This document shows positions 1 through 12,152 of a DNA stretch of 64,000 nucleotides, in pieces. The stretch covers positions 68,163,590-68,227,589 of the forward strand of contig JAKTNV010000006.1 in NCBI GenBank assembly GCA_022747635.1, read 5' to 3'. The notes under the pieces are model-generated. The model did not search any database and was not told the origin of the DNA. It worked only from the letters and a program-made list of their open reading frames with translations. How positions within the stretch are numbered: position 1 is the first letter of the stretch; each line of letters opens with the position of its first letter. This DNA is from Hetaerina americana. Lineage: Eukaryota; Arthropoda; Insecta; Odonata; Calopterygidae. The position numbers and the translations under genes were made by a program.

Positions 1-243
1 TTGATTTATCTCAACAATACCCTCTCCTCCCACACCATGAAGTTTTTCTCCGATTGCCTTTCTTCCTTCGATCTTTCTCAACACCCGCGTTTTAAACAAC
101 TTCAATCTACACTCATCGCCCTGGTTAAATTACCATATTTCGCACGATATAAAGTTGAAATGAGCTTTTTCTTAAAATCCTTACTCAACGTCCATGCTTT
201 CAATTACCTCATTCTGTTGCAACCTTCTTCACCAACCGCAATA
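1..243. other. No assignable gene
   Basis: An open frame runs through this stretch on the plus strand, but it has no recognisable domain and continues straight into the antisense of a SINE fragment at 244, so I do not treat it as a gene. Confidence 0.4.
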
Positions 244-349
244 GGAGAGGTGGGGAAGGCGGAATCCAGCAGATCACGAATGCAAAAATATTTCCTTGAC
301 CAGGATTTGAACTCCGGATCTTTCCACTTGCCGGGCGGAGGCTCTTAAC
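244..349 (-). repeat. SINE family 1 (Ala-tRNA-like head), truncated copy
   Basis: Read on the minus strand this is the anticodon-arm to B-box part of a tRNA-derived SINE followed by its body start. It has the arm around CCGCCCGGCAAGTGG, the B-box-like GGAGTTCAAATCC, then the body AAGGAAATATTTTTGC and the segment ending in CCCCACCTC. The A-box end is missing and replaced by a (TA)n tract at 350. The same order is seen in the better copies at 29219-29434 and 32273-32505, which is what identifies it. It is a non-coding mobile element relic whose parent would have been transcribed by RNA polymerase III. Confidence 0.75.
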
Positions 350-384
350 TATATATATATATATACATAAATATGTATACATAT
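350..384. repeat. (TA)n microsatellite
   Basis: Imperfect TA repeat with TACATA interruptions, directly between two tRNA-derived SINE-like units. Confidence 0.85.
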
Positions 385-690
385 GGGTCGCGGTAGTCTA
401 GGAGTAGAGCCTTCGGCTACTGACCGGAGGGCCCGGGTTCCATGTCTGGGCCAGCCTCTCTGGGCACCCTTAGCTTCACCCAAGCTTTGGGTGAAGCTGA
501 GGGTGCCCAAATTTCATCAGATCTTCCTGATAAACCATCACCGACTCAGGAAAAATAACTGCCCCCCCCCCCCTAATGTGTGAATTTCACACGCCGTCGG
601 GCTTAGTACTGGGTGAACTCTACATGTAATCACCAACCAAAAGGACCTTAGGGTTGATTTATTTAATAATGAGGATGCTGGCTTTCATGA
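384..690 (+). repeat. SINE family 2 (tRNA-derived) with an internal hairpin
   Basis: The plus strand begins with a tRNA-like head: an A-box-like GGTAGTCTAGGAGTAGAG, a putative anticodon arm around CTTCGGCTACTGACCGGAGG, and a B-box-like CCCGGGTTCCATGTCTGG. A body follows. It contains a strong inverted repeat at about 467-510, whose arms GGGCACCCTTAGCTTCACCC and its complement flank a short AAGCTT-centred loop, and a poly-C run at 562-573. The right boundary is an estimate at the change to AT-rich sequence. No second copy is visible in the window, so the family call rests on the tRNA-like head alone. A degenerate host tRNA pseudogene is the alternative. Confidence 0.5.
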
Positions 691-1616
691 TGCTGTTTCA
701 TATTGTCCCTATATTAGTCTGTTACCTCTCTAAACACATATTAGATATTTATAATCAAAGAATAAGATAGACTACTTCCTAATCATCATTAATTGACTCT
801 GTTCTTAAAATTATAATTAAAATTAAGTTTAAATGAAGGGCTTGGTTTGGTTACATTTTACTTAATTCCATTCCTATCTCGACATCAATATTTGCGTGCA
901 CAGTAGTTACCCTATCAAGTTCATATTGTCTCATATTTATAGTGGTCCGCCCGATATCATTAACAAACACTTTATGTATTCTTTCCATTTAATTTCTATC
1001 TGACTCTTACCTGATTAATGACTTCTCTCTTCTGTAAACATTACATATTTATGCAGTGTCCTGTGCATCGTTTCTTTCGCCCAGTTAGTTCCTGTCTCAG
1101 TTTATTTATCCTTCACCTCTTTGTTCTTTCTTCTGCCAAAACTTGAGTTTAAAAACTTTCTTCCATTTCATTCTCTTTTCTTCTGCGTTCTAGATAGATC
1201 TTTTCGTTTGTGACTTTCGTTCTTTATCAATATTAAACATTTTCTAACAGGGTCACCCGCAGTTATGTCCTCTATCTTATAATATACCCTGTCGATAGAC
1301 TCCTTGCTTGTTGGTATGTTACCTGAACAATAAGCAAGTTCATTATTTCAGGTTTTTTTTCTACTAATTATATTGTTTTACATGCCTGAACTATTTTTAC
1401 GACATTTCTCCAGCCTCTTTGTGGAATACTATCACCAACCGTCGCTGGTGTCTCCTCGTCCGCTGTATACATGTGCATACTCGTACGAGGTCTTGTGCCT
1501 TTTTGCAATTTTAATAATTTAGCTAATGGTATTGAGGAAATTATTGGGTTCAAAGTAGCTTTTTGCCGTTTGTCTTGGTTTTGAAGATTTTTTTATTGGG
1601 GCCTTTATATCCATAA
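691..1616. other. AT-rich intergenic DNA
   Basis: Only short open frames occur here. I see no domain, RNA gene or repeat that I can name. Confidence 0.5.
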
Positions 1617-2512
1617 TTTTCATGGATGTAATTAGATGCACAGAACCGGAGATAGGAATGCAAGTCGGTGGGGAATCAATAAAATCAGTCAGTTTTGGAT
1701 GAGCGGATGGCCAAACTTTAGTTTGTCAGTCAGCCAAGGAGATACTATCTCTGAAGAGTACATTTAAAGGTAAGCTATGGCATGGTAATACATTTAAAAA
1801 AACAAATGTCATGCGATTTCTTGGACGAAGGAAGCTAAGCTAATGCTAAAATAGGAGGGCAAAAGCTAGAGCAGTTGGAGCAGTTTACCTTTCTAGCAAT
1901 TATTATTTACCGAAACAGTCAAAGTAGTAGGGACCTAAGTAAAAGAATGGCTATAAGCAAAGAAACTTTCACGAGGAGGAGTGAATTAATGACAGTAACT
2001 TTGGGTGTGCTAAGAATAGGCTCGTGAAAACCTTGATATGGAGCGAGATTTTGTCTGGTGTGGTAAGATGATCATCAAAGCAGGATAATAGACATAGAAT
2101 GGATGCTTTTTAAATGTGGGTGTGAAGAAAGATGGAGAATGTGAAGTGGACAGAAAGGAAAACTAACGAGGAAGTGCAAGGCATTGTGGAGAAAGAGAGG
2201 CGGTTCTTTGGAGAAATCAAAAACATGTAGGAAAGATGGATGCATAGTGTTTTTATTGGCAATGAATTGCCTAAGACTGTGACAGAAGGAAGAATGTTAG
2301 GCATGCATGGAGGGGCCAGAAATAGGATTGGGTTGTTGGAAGGTATTAATGGAGGAAGGAAGTATAGTATATCGAATGGAAGAGGGGCATACTGTAATTG
2401 TGGAGGTCGCGTTAGAGAGTCATTGAATTGTCGCTGTGCTGTTTGGTAGCTTGGGCACATCAAAAACCTACCTTAACCTGTATGTTACCAATAATAATTA
2501 TTATTATTAGAA
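1617..2512 (+). mobile_element. RTE-like LINE family A, 5'-truncated decayed copy (RT C-terminus to 3' tail)
   Basis: The copy aligns by eye with the 3' third of the near-complete element at 37718-41090. It starts at the segment equivalent to 'EELEVGMKVGGEFVKS', passes the region of the RT catalytic DD (ruined here: the FADD/FTDD codons have become a run with a stop), then the KLEQ-EQFTYLG, RRR-LE and MWVWRRMEK segments, and ends with the family tail. The conserved tail CCTTAACC(G/T)G(T)A-GTTACC lies at 2471-2489, followed by an (AAT/ATT)n run. Many stops and indels break every frame, so it is a dead copy. Confidence 0.85.
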
Positions 2513-5277
2513 GCAATTAGAAGTTTTAATGTCTTAATTAAAAAGACTCAAAATGAAGAAACGGAATATTTCATTTCAGACGCTATATTACAGGGACCTT
2601 TAGCAGAGTCCTTATTACATGTAAAATAGTATTTTTCATTTGTTAAAAATTTAAAACTGTTACTCTCCTGTGCTAGTTATTTCGGAATAATTTTTTATGC
2701 ACAGATATTTTTTGTAGCTGCAACAGTTTACTGTTAAACTCGAATTTGTAATATTGAATTCAAAAAGAACAAAAGATTTTGTGTCCCATATGGGTGTCTT
2801 AAGAATCTGATATCTTGATTATTTTGGTGTAATATTTAAAAAAAATATCGATTAATCAAATTATATAATGTCATTTATTCTCCTATATTAATATTAATAT
2901 CCTTGTAACTATCGCTAATTAATATTGCATTAATAATATTTGATGTCGTAGGTAAAGGAAGGGGTTCTATTTAGCGTAAATGAAGGAAAATCAACTTTGC
3001 TAATTTCACTAGAAGTTTTATATTTGACGGCCATGGCTTCGTCGCAAGGCAACAAAGGGTTTTAATCAATGAAATGCCACGATTCTAATTGCTAAAATTT
3101 TGTTCCATGAGAAATGCGACTTTATCTAGGTAGCTTCCCACTAATTCACTCCAGGGAGTTGCAGCGGCGCAAATAGATGTTTATCTCTTTGAAGCCACAG
3201 TAAGTGAGGTAGAGTTTACGGAAAAGTTGGAAACACTGTGCAATTATTCTAAACGAGAAATATATTTTGTATTAAATACTTGATTAATATTGCCAAAGAA
3301 GCTTTTTCTGGTTTAGTCTTCACTAATTAAATATATGTGGAAATTGAACTACGAAAACATCTTTACAAATGCATACTTAGAATTTTATTTTAGTAAAAGT
3401 AAGTTTTCGCTTTAATGCGGATATAAAAAACTCAAGATCCAAAAATAACGCTTTTAGAGTTTTGAGTTTTTATCCCTGCGTAGGAATAGTTTGATTTAAT
3501 ATTCTGTTATCAAAAATTAAACGCATTATTATAATTGTTTTTTGGTCTTGTTTTTTTTATCTTGCATTTCGTTTCTCACTTGATTTACCTATAAATGTTA
3601 AAAAATACTGACAATTGAGAATAATCTTTTCCTTTCCCATTTGTTTCTACAAGGCGTACACATAGCGTTACTTATATCAAAAGTATAATTTAATTCATCG
3701 CATTAGCATTTTATTGGAAAATGAAATGATCATAAGTTATTCTAAAATCTTATGTACTTGATCCAGTTTTAATGCATAACTCCTACGCGTACTTTGAGGA
3801 GAAAAAACTAGATTTTTATACAGAATTCTGAATTTTAGATAATTGATGTTCAAGGAAGTGAAAAATGGTATAGTTAATTCGTTCAATTTAGGTTGAGAGG
3901 TGGTTTCGGCGATAAATGTGAATTTAGGGAGCGAGAAAGAATTGTGGAAATCCTGGCGATATTGATAGCTCATTGTCTCAGCGGAGGGCACTTATGCATG
4001 CACAATATATCTTCTCATCGACAGGAGTACAGATCCCGGACTCTCTGAAACGCACCCTAATTTGGGATCAAATACTGCTGAAATTACCTCCTTCTTTAAA
4101 ACTTTTCTTAAACGCAGGAGGGCAATGCAATATCTACTGTGATGATTTATTTCCCATTCCATTATTTTTAAGTGATACATTGCTTTACATCGTGCAAAAA
4201 TCTCCAATTATCGTAATCCATACTTAATGTTTAGATGGTTCAAGTTACACTTACTGTGTTTGCATGTTCCAATTACTGCTGCTATTGCTTCTTTTCCCGT
4301 TCATTTAATCATTGGGGACAGGTAATTCTTTGTGGCTTGTCTCGCAGCACAAATCAGATTTGAGCAAGGCTGGGAGTGAAATAAGATCACCCAGGTTGAA
4401 GTAATGGAAGTTTGAGGCAGAGTTTAATGCTGGTTTAGAAAAAAACTCTCGAATTTGCTCTGAGGAATCTCTTCTCTGTGGGACGCGGATTGAGCGTAAG
4501 TTGGGAAAGACGAAAAGTCGGACTGTTCAGAGAGGAGGAGAAATGGAGGGGGGGGGAGCAAGAGTGTGAAATATGGAAGGGAGGTAGGTCGCTCCCGGAG
4601 CACTTAGGTTATCTGTGCGCACTGATCCAATGGCTTAGAAATGGTTTTATGCTTCCTTTTCGCGCAAAAACTATTTCCGGGCAGGATGCTTCAAAAAAGT
4701 GAACAGAGACGGAGTGATGAAAGGTTTCATAAGGCTTGAAATGGACTGCAGAAAGGCAACCTTTTTAATGGAGTATCCATGACTTGGTTGACCAGTCCCG
4801 TCTTCTAAGAAGGCCGATATGTCTTTTCAAAGCTATCTGCCATTCAGCATTTTTGGGAGAGTTCCCCAACTAATCCGAAACCTCCCGTACAAATTGGAAA
4901 GGACCTTTTCTGCTTTTGAAATGACTGGAAATAATCCATTTGAAAGCACTCATGTGATAAATTTTATTTAAAGTCTGAAAAACACACATGACGTGCACTA
5001 GAACTAAGATAAACGTATCAAGTGCGTGCCTACTACAAGTGCGTGAATAGTAGCGGCCAGTGTACTTCCCATCTATTGAAGGATCTAATTTTGGGCATGA
5101 ATTGTTTGTGATAAGGATTCTTCTAGGAGGAGGAGTCTTTTGGTTCTTTTTCTATGCTCATACAATTTCCACAATTTTCGTATTGGAAGTACCTGGCAGT
5201 ACAAATTGATTTAATAATTAGTTAACATATACTTGATTAATGAAAGTTTCTGGCGTCACTTGGTGGAAATTCTTCAT
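2513..5277. other. AT-rich intergenic DNA, about 2.8 kb
   Basis: Several open frames of 60-84 codons are present (for example at 3737-3991 and 3973-4227) but none shows a domain, codon bias or splice context that I can defend. The stretch at 4380-4720 is somewhat more GC-rich, with no assignable function. Confidence 0.5.
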
Positions 5278-5443
5278 ATTGAAATTAAATTTAAAATAAT
5301 ACGCCTTTTCACATAAACCACTTTTATTACTACCTAGGTTTCGTTATGGTATAACATCATCAGGTTGATATTATGCCATAACGAAACCTAGGTAGTATTT
5401 TAAGTTTAGGAACCTAGTAAGTATTTTAAATTTAATTTCAATT
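5278..5443. repeat. Nested palindrome with hammerhead-like core (fold-back unit)
   Basis: Two concentric inverted repeats are visible. The inner arms (about 5328-5360 and 5366-5397) share 22 consecutive matching bases, ACTACCTAGGTTTCGTTATG and its complement among them. The outer arms (5278-5300 and 5422-5443) share TTGAAATTAAATTTAAAATA. On the minus strand the left inner arm reads CUGAUGA (5357-5363), then GUUAU-ACC-AUAAC as a short stem-loop, then GAAAC (5338-5342), which is the layout of a hammerhead ribozyme catalytic core. The plus-strand arm has the mirrored motif with CUGAUGA decayed. The left half is homologous to the unit at 13169-13272. Confidence 0.7.
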
Positions 5444-6234
5444 TTAGCATATACTTTCATAAAAATTAACATAGATTTGACAAGTCCGTGCAGGTAACGA
5501 AAAATGTCAGTCAAAACTGGTATATTTACATCGTTTTTACCCAGCAACCACTACCAATTTATCCCCGGTGTAATATTTAATTTTTCGTTAGGTCTATAAA
5601 AATACAAGATGTATTTGTAATATCTATTGTAGGATATATTGAGACATTTTTGTTTCCAGTTTTTGCTCTTAAATTCAGAGTAGGACACCTACGCCTATGT
5701 AGGTTATATAATGAGATATCTTTCATATAATTTAGCTTTGGCTATCGGACTCAATGATTTTCTCTTTTTTAAACATTTTACTGTAGTCAGTACGATTTAT
5801 ATAGTTTTTTTTAAGATGGTTGAATATCAGCGTCCTCGTTTATGAATAATCATATGAGTCAGGATTTTGTGGAAATGCACGAATCGGATCATAATTTTAA
5901 CTCGCACGAAAGTGTCAGAGAAGCTCGTACAAGGAATAGGAAAATATCATTTGATTTTATTCTTGCTAAAGATAACAGAACTTTGAGTGTAGTGCCAGAA
6001 TTCACCTTCGGGTCCAAAAAATCGGCCCTCCAGTTCACTATTAGTTTATCTCCTTATTTGTCAGCCCAAGAAAGCAAAGTTCATTCAAGAAATCATTCGA
6101 AAAAATATTCTTTTTATTTTCAAATACAAGGATATAGATAATAATACAAAATATGTATAAGTGAAATAAGTGAGCAGAAAATAAAAGACTAGAGAAGAAT
6201 TGTAAACGCAGACTCGGTATTTTTGCTGTCGTGG
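5444..6234. other. Unassigned; contains a 99-codon ORF
   Basis: An ATG-initiated plus-strand frame at 5842-6141 would give a basic, serine- and histidine-containing 99-residue protein. It has no recognisable domain, signal peptide or membrane segment. I see neither promoter nor splice evidence, so it is more likely a chance frame in AT-rich DNA. Confidence 0.35.
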
Positions 6235-6535
6235 CTGGAGGATGTGTTTACTGTAGACCTGGGGGATTTGGGTGTAGAGGAAAGGTGAAGTTAAAATGAA
6301 CAGAAATTAAAATGAGAAGAAAAGTTCTTCGCAGTGTAGGGAGGAAAGGAAGGTTTTTGGGATCAACTCGGAGAAGGTAGTGTACGTAAGTGGTTGCGGT
6401 AGGTACAAAGAGGCAATGGGATGTTGAAGACAGCACTAAATGAGGTCGGGAAAGTGAGGTAGATTAGAATAAGCGTTTTGGATGGAATTCATGGTGACGG
6501 AAACTACAGAGGGCTAATGCATGAGTTATTTTAAC
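6235..6535 (+). mobile_element. RTE-like LINE family A, short decayed 3' fragment
   Basis: The fragment matches the last part of the family A reverse-transcriptase frame. It has the equivalents of the WVWRRMEK-VKWTEKK segment (GGGTGTAGAGGAAAGGTGAA), then GLLGEI (TTTTTGGGATCAA), then the GMLKT-VIEGR stretch (GGGATGTTGAAGACAG at about 6418), and the final GILDGMKGGRKY region as TTTTGGATGGAATTCATGG. All frames are interrupted. The 3' tail motif is not recognisable. Confidence 0.7.
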
Positions 6536-9160
6536 ATGTAGTTTTAAGAATTTTTTGCTTCTTATACCTTCTTCTTTTTGCTTTTTTTCTTTTTCTTTTG
6601 CTATTAAGAAAATGAATCCATTGCAAAAGTAAGAGTAATATGTTGCGAAACTAAATATGTAAGTTTACCGCGTGATAAATGTTAAAGGTTTCCCTTCCTT
6701 GTTAAACGTCAACTGCCCTTTGTCTATGTATTTCTTTACCCCGAAACTCATGCAAGTATGATATTGTTTTCTGCTGGTGACTCTCCGTCAAGCCTCCCAA
6801 ATCTTTTCCGTCCGTTTCTTCCTTAATTCTTTAGCAATTTTGACGGGTAATTATTATTTAAATCCTCGTGTTGAACTTCATTGCTCATTGAGCTTTTCTG
6901 TTTCGCTATCTGGCACAGCCTCTTTTTACTTCTAAGCTAATTGGTCAGAGCTCATTATTATTAAGCATGTCTTATTTCTTGCTTTCCGTATTTCCTAAAT
7001 CTATTTTTGGTTTCAGTTTTGTTTTTTATTCATATTTTGTGTCATAAAAAATGTGTTTTCCTCTGTTACTTCCTATATGATTTTCTTACCTGCTAATAAA
7101 TCTCCTCTACTTCACTGTGTTTGAGATATGTCTTTGTCTTTCTTGTTGCTATTTTTTCCGAAATATGTGAATCATTTTATCCCACGTACGTCACCTACTT
7201 CAATCCTTCGAATCGTGCCTCCGTTGCAACTGTTTTCTCTGTAGAGCTTGCTATATCATTTTTAAGGTGTACCAAATTTTCTTCCACACTTCCCATTTAT
7301 ATAGTTTCATCGAAATTTCATAATGTACCTTTTAGTATTTCCTCGTTTTATTACTTTCAAACCTACTCCATTCCTTTTTTCCACCTTACTATTTAATTAG
7401 TATTTTCGGAGGACTTGGTAGTCATTTGAGTAAATTTTTCAATTACCTGTGTCCCTTAACGGTAACTTTAGATATTTAGTAGACGAAAATAAACAGCCCC
7501 CCCCCCTTCAGTACTGCGCTCATCACTCACCTATCTGGTCAACTTTGGGCTTGATTAATGTTTACAAAAATATTAAAAGCAAAGTTTCAAGAGTTAAGCT
7601 AATTCCTTTTAATAACATTTTGAAAACTGAACTTATGATATATAATGGGCAGATTAATCAAAGAGTGGACGTGATATTACGAAAGGAAAAAATAAAAATT
7701 CTCTAGGGGAGATGTAAGCTAGAGAAAATTTCTTAGTATCTAAAGTGCAAGATAAATGCAACCATATCCATTCAAAAGAGTGATTTTTCAATGGAACAAC
7801 TGACTTACTTTTTATTCATTCTTTCATACTGATAAGTTTTACGACTGCTCAAGCAAATGAGCTTCTAGAATAAACCGCTTTGACATTGTTACGGGAAAGC
7901 CTGAACGCGAAATAGTGAATGCATGGTTGTATAATTCTCCACTTCATTTGAGTTATGCAGTTAAAAGAATTGGAGAAGCGCCGATTGGAGTGGTATGTTA
8001 CGCCGAAAAGGACACGGGCCGTAAAACCTCGAGGATTTATGTCAGCCACTGTAGCAATTACAATTCATGATATCGAGCGGTTGAATGAAATTCTCATTGG
8101 AGGAGAGCTTAATGGTGCCATTTGACTACAATTTGACCTTTTCCATATATATTATGTGATCGTGTCAACAATAATGAGCACCGTTCACCCTAAGCATTAA
8201 ACCTGTTTATGTACGATGTAAAAATGAATTAATAGGAATGGAGGACTCAATGTTTTACGTAAACCCTGAATTCAGGCGACGGTTTTAGCAATCATTCGCC
8301 CTTTCTCACTGGTGATTGTAACCGGGAATTGGGCAGAAAAATGTGGTTTATAGTAAATTCACTCGAGATACTCTTTTTTAACGACAGAAGCAGCTACATT
8401 GAACTTCGGAGTGCTTGCTGTCTCCGGCGTAACTGTATGGATTATGTATAACATATTTAAAGAAAATTATTGACATTATAATTCAACACACTTTGTGTGT
8501 AGAATTACAAATTCATTAATTCCTGAGTTTCCTTTGCCATCTATTTGTTACATATTCACTCATTATTCTTATCACTTAAATTATTCGGATCCATAACGTT
8601 GATCTCCGTCATAAGATCGAGTCTAGAAATGACGCTAATAATGTTATGATATCATAAACATTTAGTTTCCATCAAGGAGTACACACTAAAATGCTACCTT
8701 TTTATTGAGAACTGAGACTGTGATTCCCATCGTTAGTGAAAAATTTAACATATCTATAAACCTTAGCCTTCCTAGGGGTCCATTTTGGAATATTAACTAC
8801 TTGTTATCACCGAAAATTACGGTTAAGGTCCTTTATTAATGTATGATTGAATAATAAAAATGATTAATTGGTTAATGGTTATCAATCCGAGGGTTGGCTT
8901 TCAGAGACTAAAACAAGTTGACGGACATTCTTCTCATTACTTCATAGTATGACTGATGTCTTTTATCGTTTCTATGCTTTTCGTTATTCATTTTGCCCTT
9001 CTTTTGAATTATGCCTCACATATCTCCTTCGATAATGCTTTTCAGTTAACTTTATTACCTTATCATTATCATCAATATTTGAATCCTAAGATTGGTTTAC
9101 TGCAGCCCTCCATTCTCCCCTATTTAGTGTTAACTCCCTCGCCCTCTGATAGGTTTTCTA
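6536..9160. other. AT-rich intergenic DNA, about 2.6 kb
   Basis: Pyrimidine-rich AT sequence with a poly-C run near 7496-7507. Open frames of 60-91 codons (such as 7121-7396 and 7449-7706) have no recognisable content. No RNA gene was found. Confidence 0.5.
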
Positions 9161-9164
9161 TTTT

Positions 9165-10145
9165 TTATCCTTCTTAATTTGCCCTATGTACTTGTCTCTT
9201 GGCCTTCCTCGCGGGATATTCCCTTCAATTTTTCCTTCTATTATATTTCTAACTAATCCATTTGGTCTCAAGGTATGTCAATTCCATTTAGTTCTTCTTG
9301 GTCGTAGAACTCTCCACCTGGTCCTTCCCTCTTCTGCTCACTTTGTTCGTATATTTAAACTTCAGTATTCTCCTGCAGCACCATGTTTCAAATGCTTCTA
9401 TTCTTCGTTGGTCCCCATTTCCAATATTCTATGTCTCCGAGTGCCATGAATAAAGATTTTGACGAACCGCTTCCTTTTTTGAAATCTTTGAACATAGTAG
9501 TTGCCTCTTCTCAATGAACGCTTTCTTTGCTTGGGCGGATCTTCGCTTTAGGTCGGTCGAGCTTGTTCCATCCCTAGTTATCCTGCTGCCCAAATAGATA
9601 AAGGATTCCACTTGCTCTAGTTTCACTCCTCTAATTGTGATATCTGCAGTCAGCTTCTCTCTTCCACACACAAGGATTTTCGTTTTATTCTTGTTGATGC
9701 TCGTATTATATTCCCGAAGTACTTGGCCTATGGTATTCAGGTTTGCTTTCAGGTCCTCTCGCTTCTCTGTTACAACTGCGATGTCGTCAGCTAAACGCAG
9801 CATGCTAATTTCTTCGCCATTCATCTTAATTCCTTTGATACTCAATTCTTTTACTTTCTTTATTGCCTCTTCCAGGTAAACATTGAATAATGCTGTCAAG
9901 GGGTTGCATCCTGGTCAAACTCCTTTGTTTATTTTGGCTCTTGTTTTCCTTCCGTTTTTCATTTGCATGGTTGTTAACTGATTTTTGTGGAGGTGATGCC
10001 TATTCTTCTGTCGTTGTAGTGCATTCCAAGCTCTTCTAGTATCTTGAACTTAAGTATTACCAAATGGTTTGCCCAAATTGTTTCTGTCTTCTTCTTCCGA
10101 GCTAATTCAACAAGATTCTCACTTCATTAACTTTTTCAAAGTAAT
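9165..10145 (-). mobile_element. LINE family B, minus-strand RT fragment
   Basis: The longest intact frame (9429-9899, minus, 156 residues) contains LFNVYLEEAIKK, then the RT catalytic motif LADDIAVV with its two aspartates, then INKNKTKIL, VESFIYLG and RRSAQAKKAF, which are the core and thumb region of a non-LTR retrotransposon reverse transcriptase. Past a frameshift near 9430 the minus strand continues with segments readable as ETWNIGN, RRIEAFETW and NGLVRNIIEGKIEG-IPRGRPRDKY, the C-terminal domain common to this LINE group. Upstream (about 9900-10145) are remnants of the palm leading to GCNPLTALF. The family differs clearly from family A. It is truncated at both ends and dead. Confidence 0.85.
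9429..9899 (-). pseudogene. Reverse transcriptase fragment of LINE family B
   Basis: This 156-residue open stretch holds the palm active-site motif LADDIAVV at about residues 36-43, followed by the INKNKTK and FIYLGS segments expected just downstream in endonuclease/RT-type LINE proteins. Family members normally exceed 900 residues, so only about one sixth is present. It ends by frameshift, not at a natural C-terminus: homology continues in another frame to about 9165. The encoded role in an intact element would be target-primed reverse transcription in the nucleus. Confidence 0.8.
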
Positions 10146-10489
10146 TTTTCGTTTTTTAAAGCTGTTTTCCCCGTTTTATTTGTAATTTATACCTCAATCA
10201 CAGCCAAAATTCTTTACTCTCCTATCGTTTACACCCATGTCTCACCGCCGCAGTTAATCAAAATTGTAATACTACGAGACCTACGGCTTTTTTGTCTATC
10301 TTTATTGTACCGTATTGAAAATATCCCGGGTTGAGGCCCTTGATTGCTATTAAGTTCTACTGCCAGTTAATTTTTAATATCATCGTGGCTAATCTTTATA
10401 ATATTGGTAGGGTTTGGGCAGTCTCTAGCAATTACTCTGGCATATTATTTTTAGCTTGGATTTTCTTTCACTTGCCCTCTTGATTTCCT
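10146..10489. other. Unassigned spacer between two LINE relics
   Basis: AT-rich sequence lying between minus-strand families B and A. It may contain further eroded LINE sequence, but I cannot align any. Confidence 0.4.
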
Positions 10490-11960
10490 TCTTCATTTAA
10501 TCATATTTCTTGCCTCCCTTAAACCCGAATAAAAAGCCTAATCTCTTCCTACCTCTACCTCACTTACCTAACATTCTCTCTTCAATTAAGAAATTAAACA
10601 CACCGCTTCCCCTTAATATTTACTGCATCCAATTAGCTCTTCTTCGGATTTCACCCAGCAACTTTGTCCCACCTCCCAGAATTTTCGAAGCTCAGTCGAT
10701 AGTCTTCACCTTCTTCCCTCTCAATTAACCTCCATACCCACTTCTCAAAGGCCTCCAATCTACTACCCTCATCCTCCTCACTTAAAGGTCAGTCTTCAGA
10801 TATGATCTTAGTAAAACTAAATAAGTCTTCACTAATTTTTCTTTGCGTTTCATGTTTCCCTCTACTTTGCCCATTTTCCTCCAAAATACTGCCAAAGTAC
10901 GTAAAATAATCTGAATTTTCTAGCTCATTGCTTCTTTCACTATTGTTTTATTTAGACATTCTACAACCCAATACTCTGATTTCTTCAAGCTTAATCCTTA
11001 GGCTATACTGTCCCTCTTTCCCATTACTCATACAGAGGACTCAACAATGATTCCAATACCTTGTCTAGCTGAATAACTATTTGATGATCATTTGCAAGCC
11101 TCGTTCTAATAACAGCCCCTTTGTCTAGTTTTAACGCATCCACCTTCCTCTACCTTCATATTTTCTATTTTTAAGTTAAAGAATCGCAGCTATATTTCAG
11201 TCTTAATTATATGTATATCGTTCCCCATCCCGTACCTTAATTTCTCTATACCGGCTAGTTCATGGGCATCTTCCATCAATCAGTCTACTCCAATATTAAA
11301 AACTTAACATTTACTCTTTCTGCTTCACCCATATCGAATGCATTCTCGATTTATATAGGAGACAAAGACATTATGATTATTTTCAATGGTATTTCCCTTT
11401 ACATCTTTACTGCACTAGCGGTAACCCCTTTCTTAGATTATATATTCCCGTGGGTAGCGTGCACTATTATGTGCCCTTATACACGTATTAAGGTAAGGTG
11501 CTGCATGTAATGTATTTTCTGATCCTGGATTCTTTTATAGGCTCAACAATTTATCTTAACCCCTTGACTGGATGGGTTGATAAATTTTGATCATTCGCAA
11601 ACTCCCCACCCCTGAATTCCCCAACAAATTTTATTCCTCTCTCCAATTTTATTGATACATCTTTTAACATTTCCTTCACATATTCGTTGAAAAGCGCGGG
11701 TTGTATGAGTATCCCTGCCATAATCTTCCTAACAATGTCCGTCCTAAATCTCAATCCCCAACACGCACCTGAGCAGTTAGATATATACACAGGGTACGAT
11801 TAAGTTACCTATCCCTCCTATCCACTCCTATCTCCTGTATGAAATCGATTAATCTGCCCAAATTTATTCCATCAATTGCATTATTGGAAACACTAAAACA
11901 AACAATATTTCATGAAAATACCCTTTTAATCATTTGCATGAGTGATCTGCTTACTGCAAT
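10490..11960 (-). mobile_element. RTE-like LINE family A, long decayed minus-strand copy
   Basis: Read on the minus strand from 11960 this follows the near-complete copy from GATT-AIAVM through the palm: the YLGD and LMSILQK-IGIDWR equivalents at about 11850-11820, then a 79-residue open stretch (11551-11790) with S-CSGA, PALFNEYVKEM and FVGEFRGGEFANDQ. In that stretch the catalytic DD is damaged (AND replaces ADD). It runs on to the C-terminal RLEAFEKWVW, GKR-V and ENV segments near 10750-10540. Dense stops and indels show age. Its 5' truncation point at 11960 abuts the tail of another repeat (11961-12152). Confidence 0.85.
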
Positions 11961-12152
11961 CTACATCTACATAACGACCGTAAGCCGCCGCAAGGTCGTA
12001 TGGCGACAGGTGTTAGGTCACCACCCGTAAAAGAGAACAAAACCACTTGCAAAATCAATACATCCATGCAAACCTACACCCATAGTGATGTATAAATTCA
12101 TGCAAAAACCCTTTCAACTTACACGCATGCAAATACATACACTATCAACTAA
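11961..12152 (-). repeat. Dispersed repeat E, minus-strand copy
   Basis: On the minus strand this reads GTTAGTTGATAGTGTATGTA, then TTTGCATGCG, a TTTTTGCATGAAT segment, an unalignable middle, then GCGGCGGCTTACGG, and ends in a TATGTAGATGTAG tail. The same modules in the same order occur on the plus strand at 14974-15172. The conserved GCGGCGGCTTACGG plus GTAGAT-rich tail suggests the 3' end of a non-autonomous retroelement. No tRNA-like head is visible. Confidence 0.7.

Noticed and set aside
5842..6141. 99-codon ORF as a novel small protein
   Set aside because: No domain, signal or context; length is within what chance allows in 64 kb of six-frame sequence.
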